A stretch of DNA of 64,000 nucleotides from Tenacibaculum todarodis (GTDB lineage: Bacteria; Bacteroidota; Bacteroidia; Flavobacteriales; Flavobacteriaceae), in contig NZ_CP018155.1 in the NCBI RefSeq assembly GCF_001889045.1, positions 1,986,001-2,050,000 of the forward strand, read 5' to 3'. Within the stretch, counting starts at the first letter, position 1. Each line of letters starts with the position of its first letter. Both the position numbers and the translations under genes were made by a program. Positions 9,076-16,454 of this stretch are shown here, in pieces. Below the pieces are notes generated by a model. It saw nothing but the letters and a program-made list of their open reading frames with translations. It made no database searches and was not told the DNA's origin.

Positions 9076-9927
9076 TTAATTCAAAGAAAACTCATATAAA
9101 AAGCCACCTGCTCCATGTGCTTTTTCGTCAGAAATATATAAAGTGTTTTTGTCTTTAAAAGTGATGCTTTCTTTTTGAGAAGTATGTTCTAAAGGTAGTT
9201 TTTTCACAGTTCCACTTAAAAAATCATCTCCTTTAAAATTTGTAAACAACAAAACCGATTTGGATGTAAGCAACACTACTTTTTCTCCGTCAGGAGAAAT
9301 TGCTGCAGATGTTATCCAACAAGATAAATCGTTACAATCGTTTTCAAAAGTTGAAATAAACTCAGCTTTATAATTTCCTTTTTTAGCAGGAACTCTATAC
9401 AAGCTTGTTTTTCCATAGTGATTTTTTACACGGCTTTTAGTAAAAACATATAGATTATTATTCCAATAAAGTAGTGATTCAGAGTCAAAAAATCTATTTT
9501 TTTTCTTTGCGGGAAATTTAGTTTGTTCAGGATAATAAAATCGAATTCTTTCAATCTCTATTTCACTTTTTGAAACTAAATCTTGATTCTTAACTTTTAA
9601 AATAGCTAAATTTTGTCTTTTACTATCGTTATTTCCAAAATCTCCAATATAAAGATTACCATCTTTATCCGAAGTTAAATCTTCCCAATCGTGATTTTTA
9701 GCTTGAATTTTAAGTTCTTTCTCAATTTTCCCTTTAGAAGAAATCCCATATAAACGTGGTTTATTTCCACCATCGTTAAGCATCCAAATTAAGTCGGAAT
9801 TTGGTGTAACTTCTGTTCCAGAAACTTCACTCAAAGTTTTTGGCAAATCAGCAACTACAGTAAGTTTACCATAGTTTTGACAACTTAATAATGTTAAAAA
9901 AGAAAAGAGAAGTATATAATTTTTCAT
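9076..9927 (-). CDS. Putative beta-propeller lipoprotein (hypothetical)
   Basis: 283 residues from the ATG at 9927 (MKNYILLFSFLTLLSCQ). A longer reading from a TTG at 9945 would put six residues before a clean signal peptide, so the ATG is preferred. Lipobox Cys16 makes it a lipoprotein. The body has repeated beta-rich blocks, for example SEVSGTEV, LIWMLNDGG, LYGISSKG, DWEDLTSDKDGNLYIGDFGNN and LYISDEK, typical of SMP-30/NHL-like propellers. No enzymatic motif recognised. It lies 11 nt downstream of the TPM-domain gene and may belong to the lemA-TPM transcript. Confidence 0.7.
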   Translation of the reverse strand: MKNYILLFSFLTLLSCQNYGKLTVVADLPKTLSEVSGTEVTPNSDLIWMLNDGGNKPRLYGISSKGKIEKELKIQAKNHDWEDLTSDKDGNLYIGDFGNNDSKRQNLAILKVKNQDLVSKSEIEIERIRFYYPEQTKFPAKKKNRFFDSESLLYWNNNLYVFTKSRVKNHYGKTSLYRVPAKKGNYKAEFISTFENDCNDLSCWITSAAISPDGEKVVLLTSKSVLLFTNFKGDDFLSGTVKKLPLEHTSQKESITFKDKNTLYISDEKAHGAGGFLYEFSLN

Positions 9928-9938
9928 GATAGATACGT

Positions 9939-10763
9939 TTACCAACCACCAGTTGCTCCACCTCCACCAAAACTTCCGCCTCCGAAACCACCGCCAAAGC
10001 CGCCGCCTCCAAAACTTCCTCCGCCAGAAGAACCGCCAAAGCCGCCGAAACCACCTGAACTTCTACCTGAGTTACTTAAAATAATAGTTTCTAGTATACT
10101 TCTTGTATTTCCATCTCTTCTATAGCTTCTTCTATTTCCATTGCCGTTTCCTTTATTTCCTCTTGAAATTAAAATGAAAATAATGACAATAAAAATTATA
10201 AAAAGAATAAACGGTAAAATACTACCATCAGAATTTTGTTGTCGAGTTCCTTGATACTCGCCATTCATTACTTTAAAAACTGAATCAGAACCTTTGTCTA
10301 GACCTCTGTAATAACTTCCATTTCTAAATTCTGGTAAAATAACACGTTCTATTATTTGACGTGAAGTGTAATCCGTCATTAAATGTTCTGTTCCTTTTCC
10401 TGTAGCAATTGTAATTTTTCTGTCATCTTCTGCCAATAACATTAAAATACCATTGTCTTCATTTTCTTGACCAATTCCCCATTTTTCTCCCCAATTTGCT
10501 GCTAAATAAGCAATATTTTCACCTTCAGTAGATTTAATAATGGCTACTACAATTTGTGTAGAAGTAGAATCAGAATACTTAATCAACTTATTTTCTAATG
10601 ATTTCTTTTCACTTGGAGAAAGTAAGTTTACGTAATCATAAACACTTGTTTGATCTGTATTTTTTTTAGGTTTTTCAGGAATCTGAAATCCTTGCGCAAT
10701 TAAGTTTTGAGCAAACAAAAGCCCAATTAAGAAAAGTAAATATGTAGTTTTTTTAAAACTCAT
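9939..10763 (-). CDS. TPM domain protein with C-terminal membrane helix and Gly-rich tail (YgcG type)
   Basis: 274 residues from the ATG at 10763, giving a signal peptide (SFKKTTYLLFLIGLLFAQ, cleavage after NLIAQ). The start is one base from the stop of the previous gene. Residues about 35-170 are a TPM/TLP18.3 domain (VYDYVNLLSPSEKKSLENKL, IVVAI near 72, GILMLLAEDDRKITIATGKG). One transmembrane helix follows (LPFILFIIFIVIIFILI), then a Ser/Gly/Phe-rich tail of GGFGG and GGGSFGG repeats. The tail is encoded by GC-rich DNA at about 9943-10065, explained by Gly codons rather than foreign origin. These proteins commonly accompany LemA. Function unknown, possibly membrane quality control. Confidence 0.88.
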   Translation of the reverse strand: MSFKKTTYLLFLIGLLFAQNLIAQGFQIPEKPKKNTDQTSVYDYVNLLSPSEKKSLENKLIKYSDSTSTQIVVAIIKSTEGENIAYLAANWGEKWGIGQENEDNGILMLLAEDDRKITIATGKGTEHLMTDYTSRQIIERVILPEFRNGSYYRGLDKGSDSVFKVMNGEYQGTRQQNSDGSILPFILFIIFIVIIFILISRGNKGNGNGNRRSYRRDGNTRSILETIILSNSGRSSGGFGGFGGSSGGGSFGGGGFGGGFGGGSFGGGGATGGW

Positions 10764-10764
10764 T

Positions 10765-11202
10765 TTAGTTCTTAGAAATTTCATTAGATAATTCATCTTC
10801 ATCTTTAATACTCCAAGGAAAATGAGCTTGTAATTCTTTACCAGCACTTAACACACCGTCAACAATTCCTTGTTTAAAATTTCCGTTTTTAAAATGATTT
10901 TGCATGGTGTTTTTTGTTGTTTCCCAAAAGTTTTTAGGTACAACTGCATCAATACCTTTATCACCATAAATAACAAACTTATGGTCATCTACGGCAACGT
11001 AAATCAACACTGCGTTTTCTAGTTGGGTATTGAACATTTTAAGCATGTGAAATACTTCTAACGCTCTTTCAAAGTGCGCTTTATCGGTTTTTCTTTCGAT
11101 ATGCACTCTAATTTCGCCAGAAGTATTTCTTTCTGCTTGTCTAATTGCAGAAACAATTTCCTGTTCTTCTTCTATAGATAGAAAATCTTCTACTTTAGAC
11201 AT
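10765..11202 (-). CDS. TPM domain protein, cytoplasmic form
   Basis: 145 residues without signal peptide. Begins with FLSIEEEQEIVSAIRQAERNTSGEIRVHIE and continues with AVLIYVAVDDHKFVIYGDKGIDAVV, the TPM (TLP18.3, Psb32, MOLO-1) domain pattern. It lies two nt after lemA and one nt before the second, membrane-bound TPM gene, a compact three-gene operon widespread in Bacteroidetes. The role is not established. The pair of a soluble and a secreted TPM protein next to LemA is the usual arrangement. Confidence 0.88.
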   Translation of the reverse strand: MSKVEDFLSIEEEQEIVSAIRQAERNTSGEIRVHIERKTDKAHFERALEVFHMLKMFNTQLENAVLIYVAVDDHKFVIYGDKGIDAVVPKNFWETTKNTMQNHFKNGNFKQGIVDGVLSAGKELQAHFPWSIKDEDELSNEISKN

Positions 11203-11204
11203 TC

Positions 11205-11816
11205 TTATTTGTCTTTTTTACTGAAGTCAAAATCAACATCTGGAGCATTTTCAGAACCAGCATCCGCTTTATAACGAGTCATTTCATCGAAATTAAATAA
11301 ACCTGCTAATAAAGAACCAGGAAATACTTTTATATGCTTATTATATTTATTTACACCTTCATTAAAACGGTCTCTTGCTACATTAATTCTGTTTTCTGTA
11401 CCTTCTAACTGGCTCTGCAACTCTAAAAAGTTAGCATTTGCTTTTAATTCAGGGTAACGTTCAACAGAAACTAATAATTTTGATAACGCTCCACTCATAC
11501 CTTGTTGCGCTTGTTGAAATTGAGCCATTTTTTCTGGTGTTAAATCTCCAGCATTAATATTTACTGATGTAGCTTTTGCTCTTGCATTAATTACATCTGT
11601 TAATGTTTCTTTTTCAAAATCTGCAGCTCCTTGTACTGTTTTTACTAAGTTTCCTATTAAATCGTTTCTACGTTGATAAGAGCTTTCTACATTAGACCAT
11701 GTAGTTTTTGCGTCTTCTTGTAAAACTACAGCGTCATTATTAAATCCAACTCCCCAATTATAAAGTGCGAAAGCAATAACTGCAAGAATTATTACGGGTA
11801 CTAACCATTTTTTCAT
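11205..11816 (-). CDS. lemA: LemA family protein
   Basis: 203 residues. One N-terminal transmembrane helix (KKWLVPVIILAVIAFALYNWGVG) is followed by the helical LemA domain: TWSNVESSYQRRNDLIGNLVKTVQGAADFEKETLTDV, the classic family block, then a coiled-coil-rich region with LSKLLVSVERYPELKAN and NRINVARDRFNEGVNKYN. C-terminus acidic. First gene of the lemA-TPM-TPM operon; the region 11817-11882 upstream would hold its promoter. Family function unresolved (envelope homeostasis suspected). Confidence 0.95.
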   Translation of the reverse strand: MKKWLVPVIILAVIAFALYNWGVGFNNDAVVLQEDAKTTWSNVESSYQRRNDLIGNLVKTVQGAADFEKETLTDVINARAKATSVNINAGDLTPEKMAQFQQAQQGMSGALSKLLVSVERYPELKANANFLELQSQLEGTENRINVARDRFNEGVNKYNKHIKVFPGSLLAGLFNFDEMTRYKADAGSENAPDVDFDFSKKDK

Positions 11817-11882
11817 AATTTCTAAATATTTAATTTTTGATTGATTTTTTGTTTTACAATAATACGCAATAAATTCGAGTTT

Positions 11883-12635
11883 TTAAAGCGATGTTCCGCC
11901 GTCTAACGTAATGGTTTGCCCCGTAATAAAGCGTGTATTATCGGAAGCCAACCAAACAACTGCATCTGCAATTTCTTCTGCTTTTCCATAACGCTTCATC
12001 GGAATTACACTTTTAAGAATGGCATCCATTTCTGGCTTTGCTCCAATTAACTGATTTAATAAAGCCGATTCCGTATAACCAGGACAAACGGCATTTACTC
12101 TAATGTTTTTAGTAGCATATTCCATCGCCGCAGACTTTGTCATACCAACAACTGCAAATTTACTTGCACTGTAACTAATATTATTGGGTGACGCTTTTAA
12201 ACCTGCCAAAGAAGCAATATTTACAATATTACCATAACCTTGCTCTAAAAATTGTTGTAATGCAACCTTCATACAATAAAAAACCCCTGTTTGATTCACA
12301 GCAATTACCGCATCCCAATCTTTTAATCTAGACTCATGAGTTCTTAATAAATTAGGACCAATTCCTGCGTTATTTACTATTACATCTAACTTCCCAAACT
12401 CATTTACTGTAGAATTTACTAGGTTTTCTACCTCTTCAAACTTTGCAACATTACATTTATTAACGATTGCTTTTCCTTTGTTTGAAATTATTTCATCAAC
12501 TACTTTTTGAGCGCTTTCGGTATTGATGTCAGAAACTACAACGGTTGCTCCAAATTTTGCAAAATGAATTGCTGTTGCTCTTCCAATTCCAGAACCTGCT
12601 CCAGTAACTATTACAATTTTATCTTTTACTTCCAT
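11883..12635 (-). CDS. Short-chain dehydrogenase/reductase (classical SDR)
   Basis: 250 residues. NAD(P)-binding TGAGSGIG near residue 11, NNAG near 87, catalytic Ser in NIASLAG, and YSASK giving Tyr and Lys; the C-terminus FITGQTITLDGGTSL is typical. Glycine spacing and DIN after beta2 (VVVSDIN) suggest preference for NAD(H), since an acidic residue ends beta2. A cytoplasmic oxidoreductase, probably for a 3-hydroxyacyl or alcohol substrate given the nearby acyl-CoA dehydrogenases (inference). It is separated from the rest of that cluster by a repeat element and a DUF1330-like gene. Confidence 0.88.
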   Translation of the reverse strand: MEVKDKIVIVTGAGSGIGRATAIHFAKFGATVVVSDINTESAQKVVDEIISNKGKAIVNKCNVAKFEEVENLVNSTVNEFGKLDVIVNNAGIGPNLLRTHESRLKDWDAVIAVNQTGVFYCMKVALQQFLEQGYGNIVNIASLAGLKASPNNISYSASKFAVVGMTKSAAMEYATKNIRVNAVCPGYTESALLNQLIGAKPEMDAILKSVIPMKRYGKAEEIADAVVWLASDNTRFITGQTITLDGGTSL

Positions 12636-12653
12636 ATTATTAAATTTTAATTT

Positions 12654-12779
12654 GGGCGTTCCTAAAAAGGTCGGGCTTTACACTATATCTTTTACTTTGT
12701 TCTCGATACAAATTTTTTTCATTCTTCAAAAATTCACTCGAACTGACAGTAAAAGGATGCCGTTTCAATCCCTAACGCA
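12654..12779 (-). repeat. Flavobacterial intergenic repeat (GGGCGTT...CTAACGC type) containing a second repeat
   Basis: The element begins with GGGCGTTCCT and GGTCGGGCTTTACAC and ends with GCCGTTTCAATCCCTAACGC. The reverse complement of 58198-58285 has the same ends (GGGCGTTACCT, GGTCGCGCTTTCAC, CCGTTCAATCGCTAACGC), so the window carries two members in opposite orientation. It is richer in G+C than its surroundings. Its middle is interrupted at 12699-12750 by another repeat. The name and genome-wide distribution cannot be established here. Strand is assigned relative to the second copy and is arbitrary. Confidence 0.75.
12699..12750 (+). repeat. Second repeat (GTTCTCGATACAA...CACTCGAACTGACAG) nested inside the first
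   Basis: This 52-nt stretch starts GTTCTCGATACAA and ends CACTCGAACTGACAG. A close copy is at 13266-13312 (GTTCTCGATACAA, then TCACTCGAACTGACAG), with small differences in the T-rich middle. Here it lies between TATATCTTTTA and TAAAAGGATG of the outer element, as if inserted in its loop. Confidence 0.75.
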
Positions 12780-12812
12780 AATCCGTCTTGTTAAAATAAT
12801 TATGATGTCATA

Positions 12813-13196
12813 TTATAATTTACAACATATTAATCTTGAATCTGATAATGCGGATGCTCTTAATTCTCTTGGATACTCTTTGAATTGCATCAACTTAAAA
12901 AATTCGTTTTTGTTAGCATATTTTACAATGAGAACTTCATCCCATAATTTTTCTTCTGAAGGACCAATTATTGTTGTCATTGGTTTTCCTTTAAAAATGA
13001 TTTCTGCTTCTATCTTTTGAAAAAAAGGAAAGGCAGCTTTCATATATTCTTTATAGGTTTCTTTTCCTGTTTTTCCTGTGGAAGAAACTTGTTCTTTATA
13101 ATTTAAATAATTAAGCATAAAAACAGGTGTGCTTTCATCAAAAGTTGACAAAACAGCTAAACCTTCTTTATTTATATTTTGATGATTTTCTTCCAT
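12813..13196 (-). CDS. DUF1330-like dimeric alpha/beta barrel protein
   Basis: 127 residues. PVFMLNYLNYKEQ, YKEYMKAAFPFFQKIEAEIIFKGKP, DEVLIVKYANKNEFFKLMQFKEY and a tail on solvent-exposed Asp/Arg fit the ferredoxin-like barrel of DUF1330/YciI-type proteins. Function unknown; such proteins often accompany catabolic gene clusters. The gene is bracketed by palindromic repeats on both sides (12654-12779 and 13210-13312), so it may be transcribed alone or have been moved with its flanks. Confidence 0.7.
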   Translation of the reverse strand: MEENHQNINKEGLAVLSTFDESTPVFMLNYLNYKEQVSSTGKTGKETYKEYMKAAFPFFQKIEAEIIFKGKPMTTIIGPSEEKLWDEVLIVKYANKNEFFKLMQFKEYPRELRASALSDSRLICCKL

Positions 13197-13209
13197 ATTT
13201 CTTCAGTAT

Positions 13210-13312
13210 TGTCACTTCGAGTGAAATTCTTTTTTCAAGAATTTTGTATCGAGAAGTTTTAGCGTGTTCTCGATACAATTTTTTCGTTCCTCAAAATCAC
13301 TCGAACTGACAG
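13210..13312. repeat. Long imperfect palindrome of the CGAGTGA / GTATCGAGAA repeat
   Basis: The left arm runs from TGTCACTTCGAGTGA to GTATCGAGAAG (13210-13257); the right arm runs from GTTCTCGATAC to TCACTCGAACTGACA (13266-13311), its near reverse complement. Folded, it gives a hairpin of about 45 bp per arm with internal mismatches and a loop around TTTTAGCGT. The right arm alone recurs at 12699-12750. It separates two genes on the same strand. A mobile palindromic element (REP or MITE-like) is the most likely nature; it may also act as a transcript-end structure. Confidence 0.75.
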
Positions 13313-13325
13313 TTCGTGATTCTTT

Positions 13326-14384
13326 TTAATCAATTTTGTTGGTTTTTATCGATTTTAGAGCCAATTTACAGCATAATTCGGCTGCTTTATTCAAATTAGC
13401 AAAACGTGGATCTGTGGTCCAACCTTTTTTATATCGATAGTAAATTTGTTGCGCAATTACCGCAATTTTAAATAATCCGAAGACATAATAAAACACCAAA
13501 TTATCTACATTCCTTCCTGATTTTTCAGCATACATTTGAGCTATTTCACTTCTAATTGGGTTTCCTTCAAAAATTGTTGGCGACGGAATTCCTTGTTTCA
13601 CAAAATCATTATCTGTGGCAATTGTCCAATAACCGAGTGAAGTTCCTAAATCCATTAACGGATCTCCCAACGTTGCCATTTCCCAATCTAAAACCGCTGA
13701 AACTTCTTTCCAAGAATTATCTTTAAAAACAACATTATCGTACTTAAAATCATTATGAATCAAGCAATGATTGTATGCTGTTGGCTGATTCTCTTGCATC
13801 CATTTCATTACCATTTCTGCTTCTGGATACTCGTCTGTTTTTGCTTTTACATATTGCTTTCCCCAATTGATAACTTGTCTTTCTACATATCCTTCAGGTC
13901 TTCCTAAATCTGTTAAACCAACCGATTTATAATCTACATTATGTAATTCTACCAACGTATCTAACCAAGAGTTTGCAATCATTTTATATTCCGCTTGCGA
14001 AATATTTCTTTGTTTCGCTTCTTTATAGTTTAAAATGATGCCTTCTACTTTTTCCATAATGTAGAAATCGCTTCCTAAAACAGCTTCGTCTTCACAAAAA
14101 CTATACATTTTAGGAACTTTTGAAAACGCTTTGCTTACACCACTTTGTACTTTAAATTCACGACTCATATCGTGACCGCGTTTAATGGCGCCAACTGGTG
14201 GTTTTCTCAACACATATTCTTTATTTTCAATCTGAAGTAAATACGTCAAGTTAGAATAACCGTGTGTAAATTGATTGACAAACAAATAACTTTCAACTGA
14301 ATTTATCAATTCATTTTCTTGAAGGTATTTCTTCAATAAAACTTCATTTAACTCTTCGCCTTTTCTTACTTTTTGGTTACTCAT
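13326..14384 (-). CDS. Phosphotransferase family protein (aminoglycoside-phosphotransferase fold, ACAD10/11-associated)
   Basis: 352 residues with an APH/choline-kinase-like fold: VNQFTHGYSNLTYLLQ (nucleotide loop), YVLRKPP with the ATP-binding Lys, catalytic loop CLIHNDFKYDNVVF and metal site VLDWEMATLGDPLMDLG. This subfamily corresponds to the kinase domain fused to acyl-CoA dehydrogenase in animal ACAD10/11, which acts on 4-hydroxyacyl-CoA. Here the dehydrogenase is the preceding gene, overlapping by one base (TAATG), so the pair likely does the same chemistry with separate subunits (inference from family). Cytoplasmic. Confidence 0.88.
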   Translation of the reverse strand: MSNQKVRKGEELNEVLLKKYLQENELINSVESYLFVNQFTHGYSNLTYLLQIENKEYVLRKPPVGAIKRGHDMSREFKVQSGVSKAFSKVPKMYSFCEDEAVLGSDFYIMEKVEGIILNYKEAKQRNISQAEYKMIANSWLDTLVELHNVDYKSVGLTDLGRPEGYVERQVINWGKQYVKAKTDEYPEAEMVMKWMQENQPTAYNHCLIHNDFKYDNVVFKDNSWKEVSAVLDWEMATLGDPLMDLGTSLGYWTIATDNDFVKQGIPSPTIFEGNPIRSEIAQMYAEKSGRNVDNLVFYYVFGLFKIAVIAQQIYYRYKKGWTTDPRFANLNKAAELCCKLALKSIKTNKID

Positions 14385-15601
14385 TACTTACTTCCGTATT
14401 TCTTAATACAACTTTTTCCTAATTGATACATATGTACTTCATCGGGTCCATCTGCTAAACGCAACATTCTTGCAATGGCAAAATAATGCGGTAAATACGT
14501 ATCTGGACCAACACCTTTTCCACCTAAAATTTGCATCGCTCTATCGATAACATTCAGTGCCATATTGGGTGCAACAATTTTTATCATAGCAATAATATCT
14601 TTAGCTTCTTTATTTCCTAACTTATCCATTTTATCGGCTGCAGAAAGTGTTAACAAACGTGCTTGTTCAATTTCGCATTGCGATTTTGCAATTTCATGAC
14701 GAATGCTACTATAATCGTAAAACTTTTTACCAAAAGTTTCTCTTTCCAACGTTCTTTTAGACATTGTTTCTAACGCATATTGCGCCATACCAACCAAACG
14801 CATACAATGATGAATTCTACCAGGACCTAAACGACCTTGGGCAATTTCGAAACCTCTACCTTCACCTAAAATTAAGTTTTCCTTCGGAACACGAACATTT
14901 GTTAACTGAATTTCTGCGTGACCTTCAGGAGAATCGTAATAACCCATTACAGAAAGTGGACGAATAATTTCTAAACCCTCAGTATTCATAGGAACCAACA
15001 CCATACTTTGTTGTTGATGCCTGTGCGCATTTACATCGGTTTTCCCCATAATAATGGCAACTTTACAATGCGGATCCATTGCGCCAGAAGACCACCATTT
15101 TCTTCCGTTAATTACATATTCATCGCCATCTAAAACTATGGATGTTTCAATATTTGTAGCATCTGAAGAAGCAACTTGTGGTTCTGTCATTAAAAAAGCA
15201 GAACGAATTTCTCCGTTCATTAATGGTTCTAACCATTGTTTTTTCTGGGCTTCATTTCCGTATTTTGCCAAGACTTCCATATTACCTGTATCTGGAGCTG
15301 AACAATTAAAAATTTCTGAAATCCAGATTTTCTCGCCCATTATTTCAGCAAGTGGCGCATATTCTAAATTGGTTAAACCTGGACTTAAATCTCCATAATC
15401 TTTTGGTAGAAATAAATTCCACAAACCAGCTTCTTTGGCTTTTTGTTTTAACGTTTCTGTCTTCGGAAAACGCTTCCACATATTGTCTTTATTACTTTGA
15501 AAAGCAATAAATTCTTCTTCAATAGGAACAATATGTTCATCAATAAAAGCTCTTAACTTTTGCTGTAAATCTTTTGATTTTTGTGAGTATTCGAAGTTCA
15601 T
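14384..15601 (-). CDS. Acyl-CoA dehydrogenase, ACAD10/11-like
   Basis: 405 residues, full length. Family features are [19 protein letters not shown] (FAD/substrate region), [33 protein letters not shown], and the C-terminal [33 protein letters not shown]. This form closely resembles the dehydrogenase domain of ACAD11. With the overlapping phosphotransferase gene it should remove phosphorylated 4-hydroxyacyl-CoA substrates, feeding fatty acids into beta-oxidation (family knowledge plus inference). It follows the SDR gene at 15681 by 79 nt. Confidence 0.92.
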   Translation of the reverse strand: MNFEYSQKSKDLQQKLRAFIDEHIVPIEEEFIAFQSNKDNMWKRFPKTETLKQKAKEAGLWNLFLPKDYGDLSPGLTNLEYAPLAEIMGEKIWISEIFNCSAPDTGNMEVLAKYGNEAQKKQWLEPLMNGEIRSAFLMTEPQVASSDATNIETSIVLDGDEYVINGRKWWSSGAMDPHCKVAIIMGKTDVNAHRHQQQSMVLVPMNTEGLEIIRPLSVMGYYDSPEGHAEIQLTNVRVPKENLILGEGRGFEIAQGRLGPGRIHHCMRLVGMAQYALETMSKRTLERETFGKKFYDYSSIRHEIAKSQCEIEQARLLTLSAADKMDKLGNKEAKDIIAMIKIVAPNMALNVIDRAMQILGGKGVGPDTYLPHYFAIARMLRLADGPDEVHMYQLGKSCIKKYGSK

Positions 15602-15680
15602 CTATTCAATGTTCTTTTATCAGTTATCAATTATAAAAAAATGAAAAATTGATAATTTATTATTGTTAAATGTTAATTGT

Positions 15681-16454
15681 TTATCCAGCAATCATATAAC
15701 CACCATCAGCAGTGTAAACTCCTCCTGTCATATAATTTCCTGCATCAGAAGCTAATAAACAAGCCAAACCAACCATTTCTTCTGGCATTCCCATTCTTGC
15801 ACTTGGCAAAGACTTTTCAATCTTACCTAATATTTTTTCGTTTTGCCATAAGGCTGCACTGAATTTTGTTTTAATCAAACCTGGACAAATTGCATTGGCT
15901 TTTACACCGTGTTGTCCCCATTCTTTTGCTTGATTTTTAGTCAGCATTAAAATTGCTGCTTTACTTGTGCTGTAAATTCCCAATCCGAAACCTGGAGTTA
16001 AAGATTCTACAGATGCAATATTAATGATGCTTCCGTTTTTATTCGCTTTAAAATGTGGTAACACCAAGTTAGATAAAGACCAAGGCGCTTTTACATTTAC
16101 ATCCATAATTTTATCAAAAATTGCAGGATCTACATCTTCAATAGGTCCAAAAACTGGATTTATTGCTGCATTATTTACCAAGATATCTATGCGTCCAAAA
16201 GCTTCAACTGTTTTTTCTACTAAATTTTTACGCTGATCTTCTTTACCAATATGACAGGCAATTCCGATTGCTTTTAAACCTTCGTTTGTAAATTCTTTTG
16301 CAACTTCATCGCAGGCTTCTTGATTTCTACTTGAAATTACAACTTGTGCTCCGTTTTCTGCTAAACCTTTGGCAATTGCCTTTCCAATTCCTTTACTGGA
16401 ACCTGTTATAATAGCTACTTTTCCTTCTAAATTAAATTGTTCTTTTATATTCAT
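15681..16454 (-). CDS. Short-chain dehydrogenase/reductase (classical SDR)
   Basis: 257 residues. Cofactor loop TGSSKGIGKAIAKG with Arg in SSRN after beta2, which favours NADP(H); NNAAINPVFGPI, catalytic Ser in IINIASVES and YSTSK for Tyr/Lys. C-terminus YMTGGVYTADGGYMIAG. Likely a 3-hydroxyacyl or secondary alcohol dehydrogenase in the acyl-CoA degradation cluster (inference). The start overlaps the stop of the 604-aa acyl-CoA dehydrogenase by one base, showing coupling. Confidence 0.9.
   Translation of the reverse strand: MNIKEQFNLEGKVAIITGSSKGIGKAIAKGLAENGAQVVISSRNQEACDEVAKEFTNEGLKAIGIACHIGKEDQRKNLVEKTVEAFGRIDILVNNAAINPVFGPIEDVDPAIFDKIMDVNVKAPWSLSNLVLPHFKANKNGSIINIASVESLTPGFGLGIYSTSKAAILMLTKNQAKEWGQHGVKANAICPGLIKTKFSAALWQNEKILGKIEKSLPSARMGMPEEMVGLACLLASDAGNYMTGGVYTADGGYMIAG

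Noticed and set aside
9866..10054. Ala/Val/Glu-rich 62-codon frame on the minus strand
   Set aside because: It is the shifted frame of the Gly-rich tail of the TPM protein, whose GC-rich repeats create it.
9943..10065. GC-rich island as horizontally acquired DNA
   Set aside because: The composition follows from Gly codons in the GGFGG/GGGSFGG tail.
12652..13020. Open frame of 122 codons on the + strand
   Set aside because: It covers a repeat element and runs antisense to the DUF1330-like gene; product shows no protein-like pattern.
14764..14967. + strand frame opposite the acyl-CoA dehydrogenase gene
   Set aside because: Antisense shadow with no start signal; the dehydrogenase is full length.
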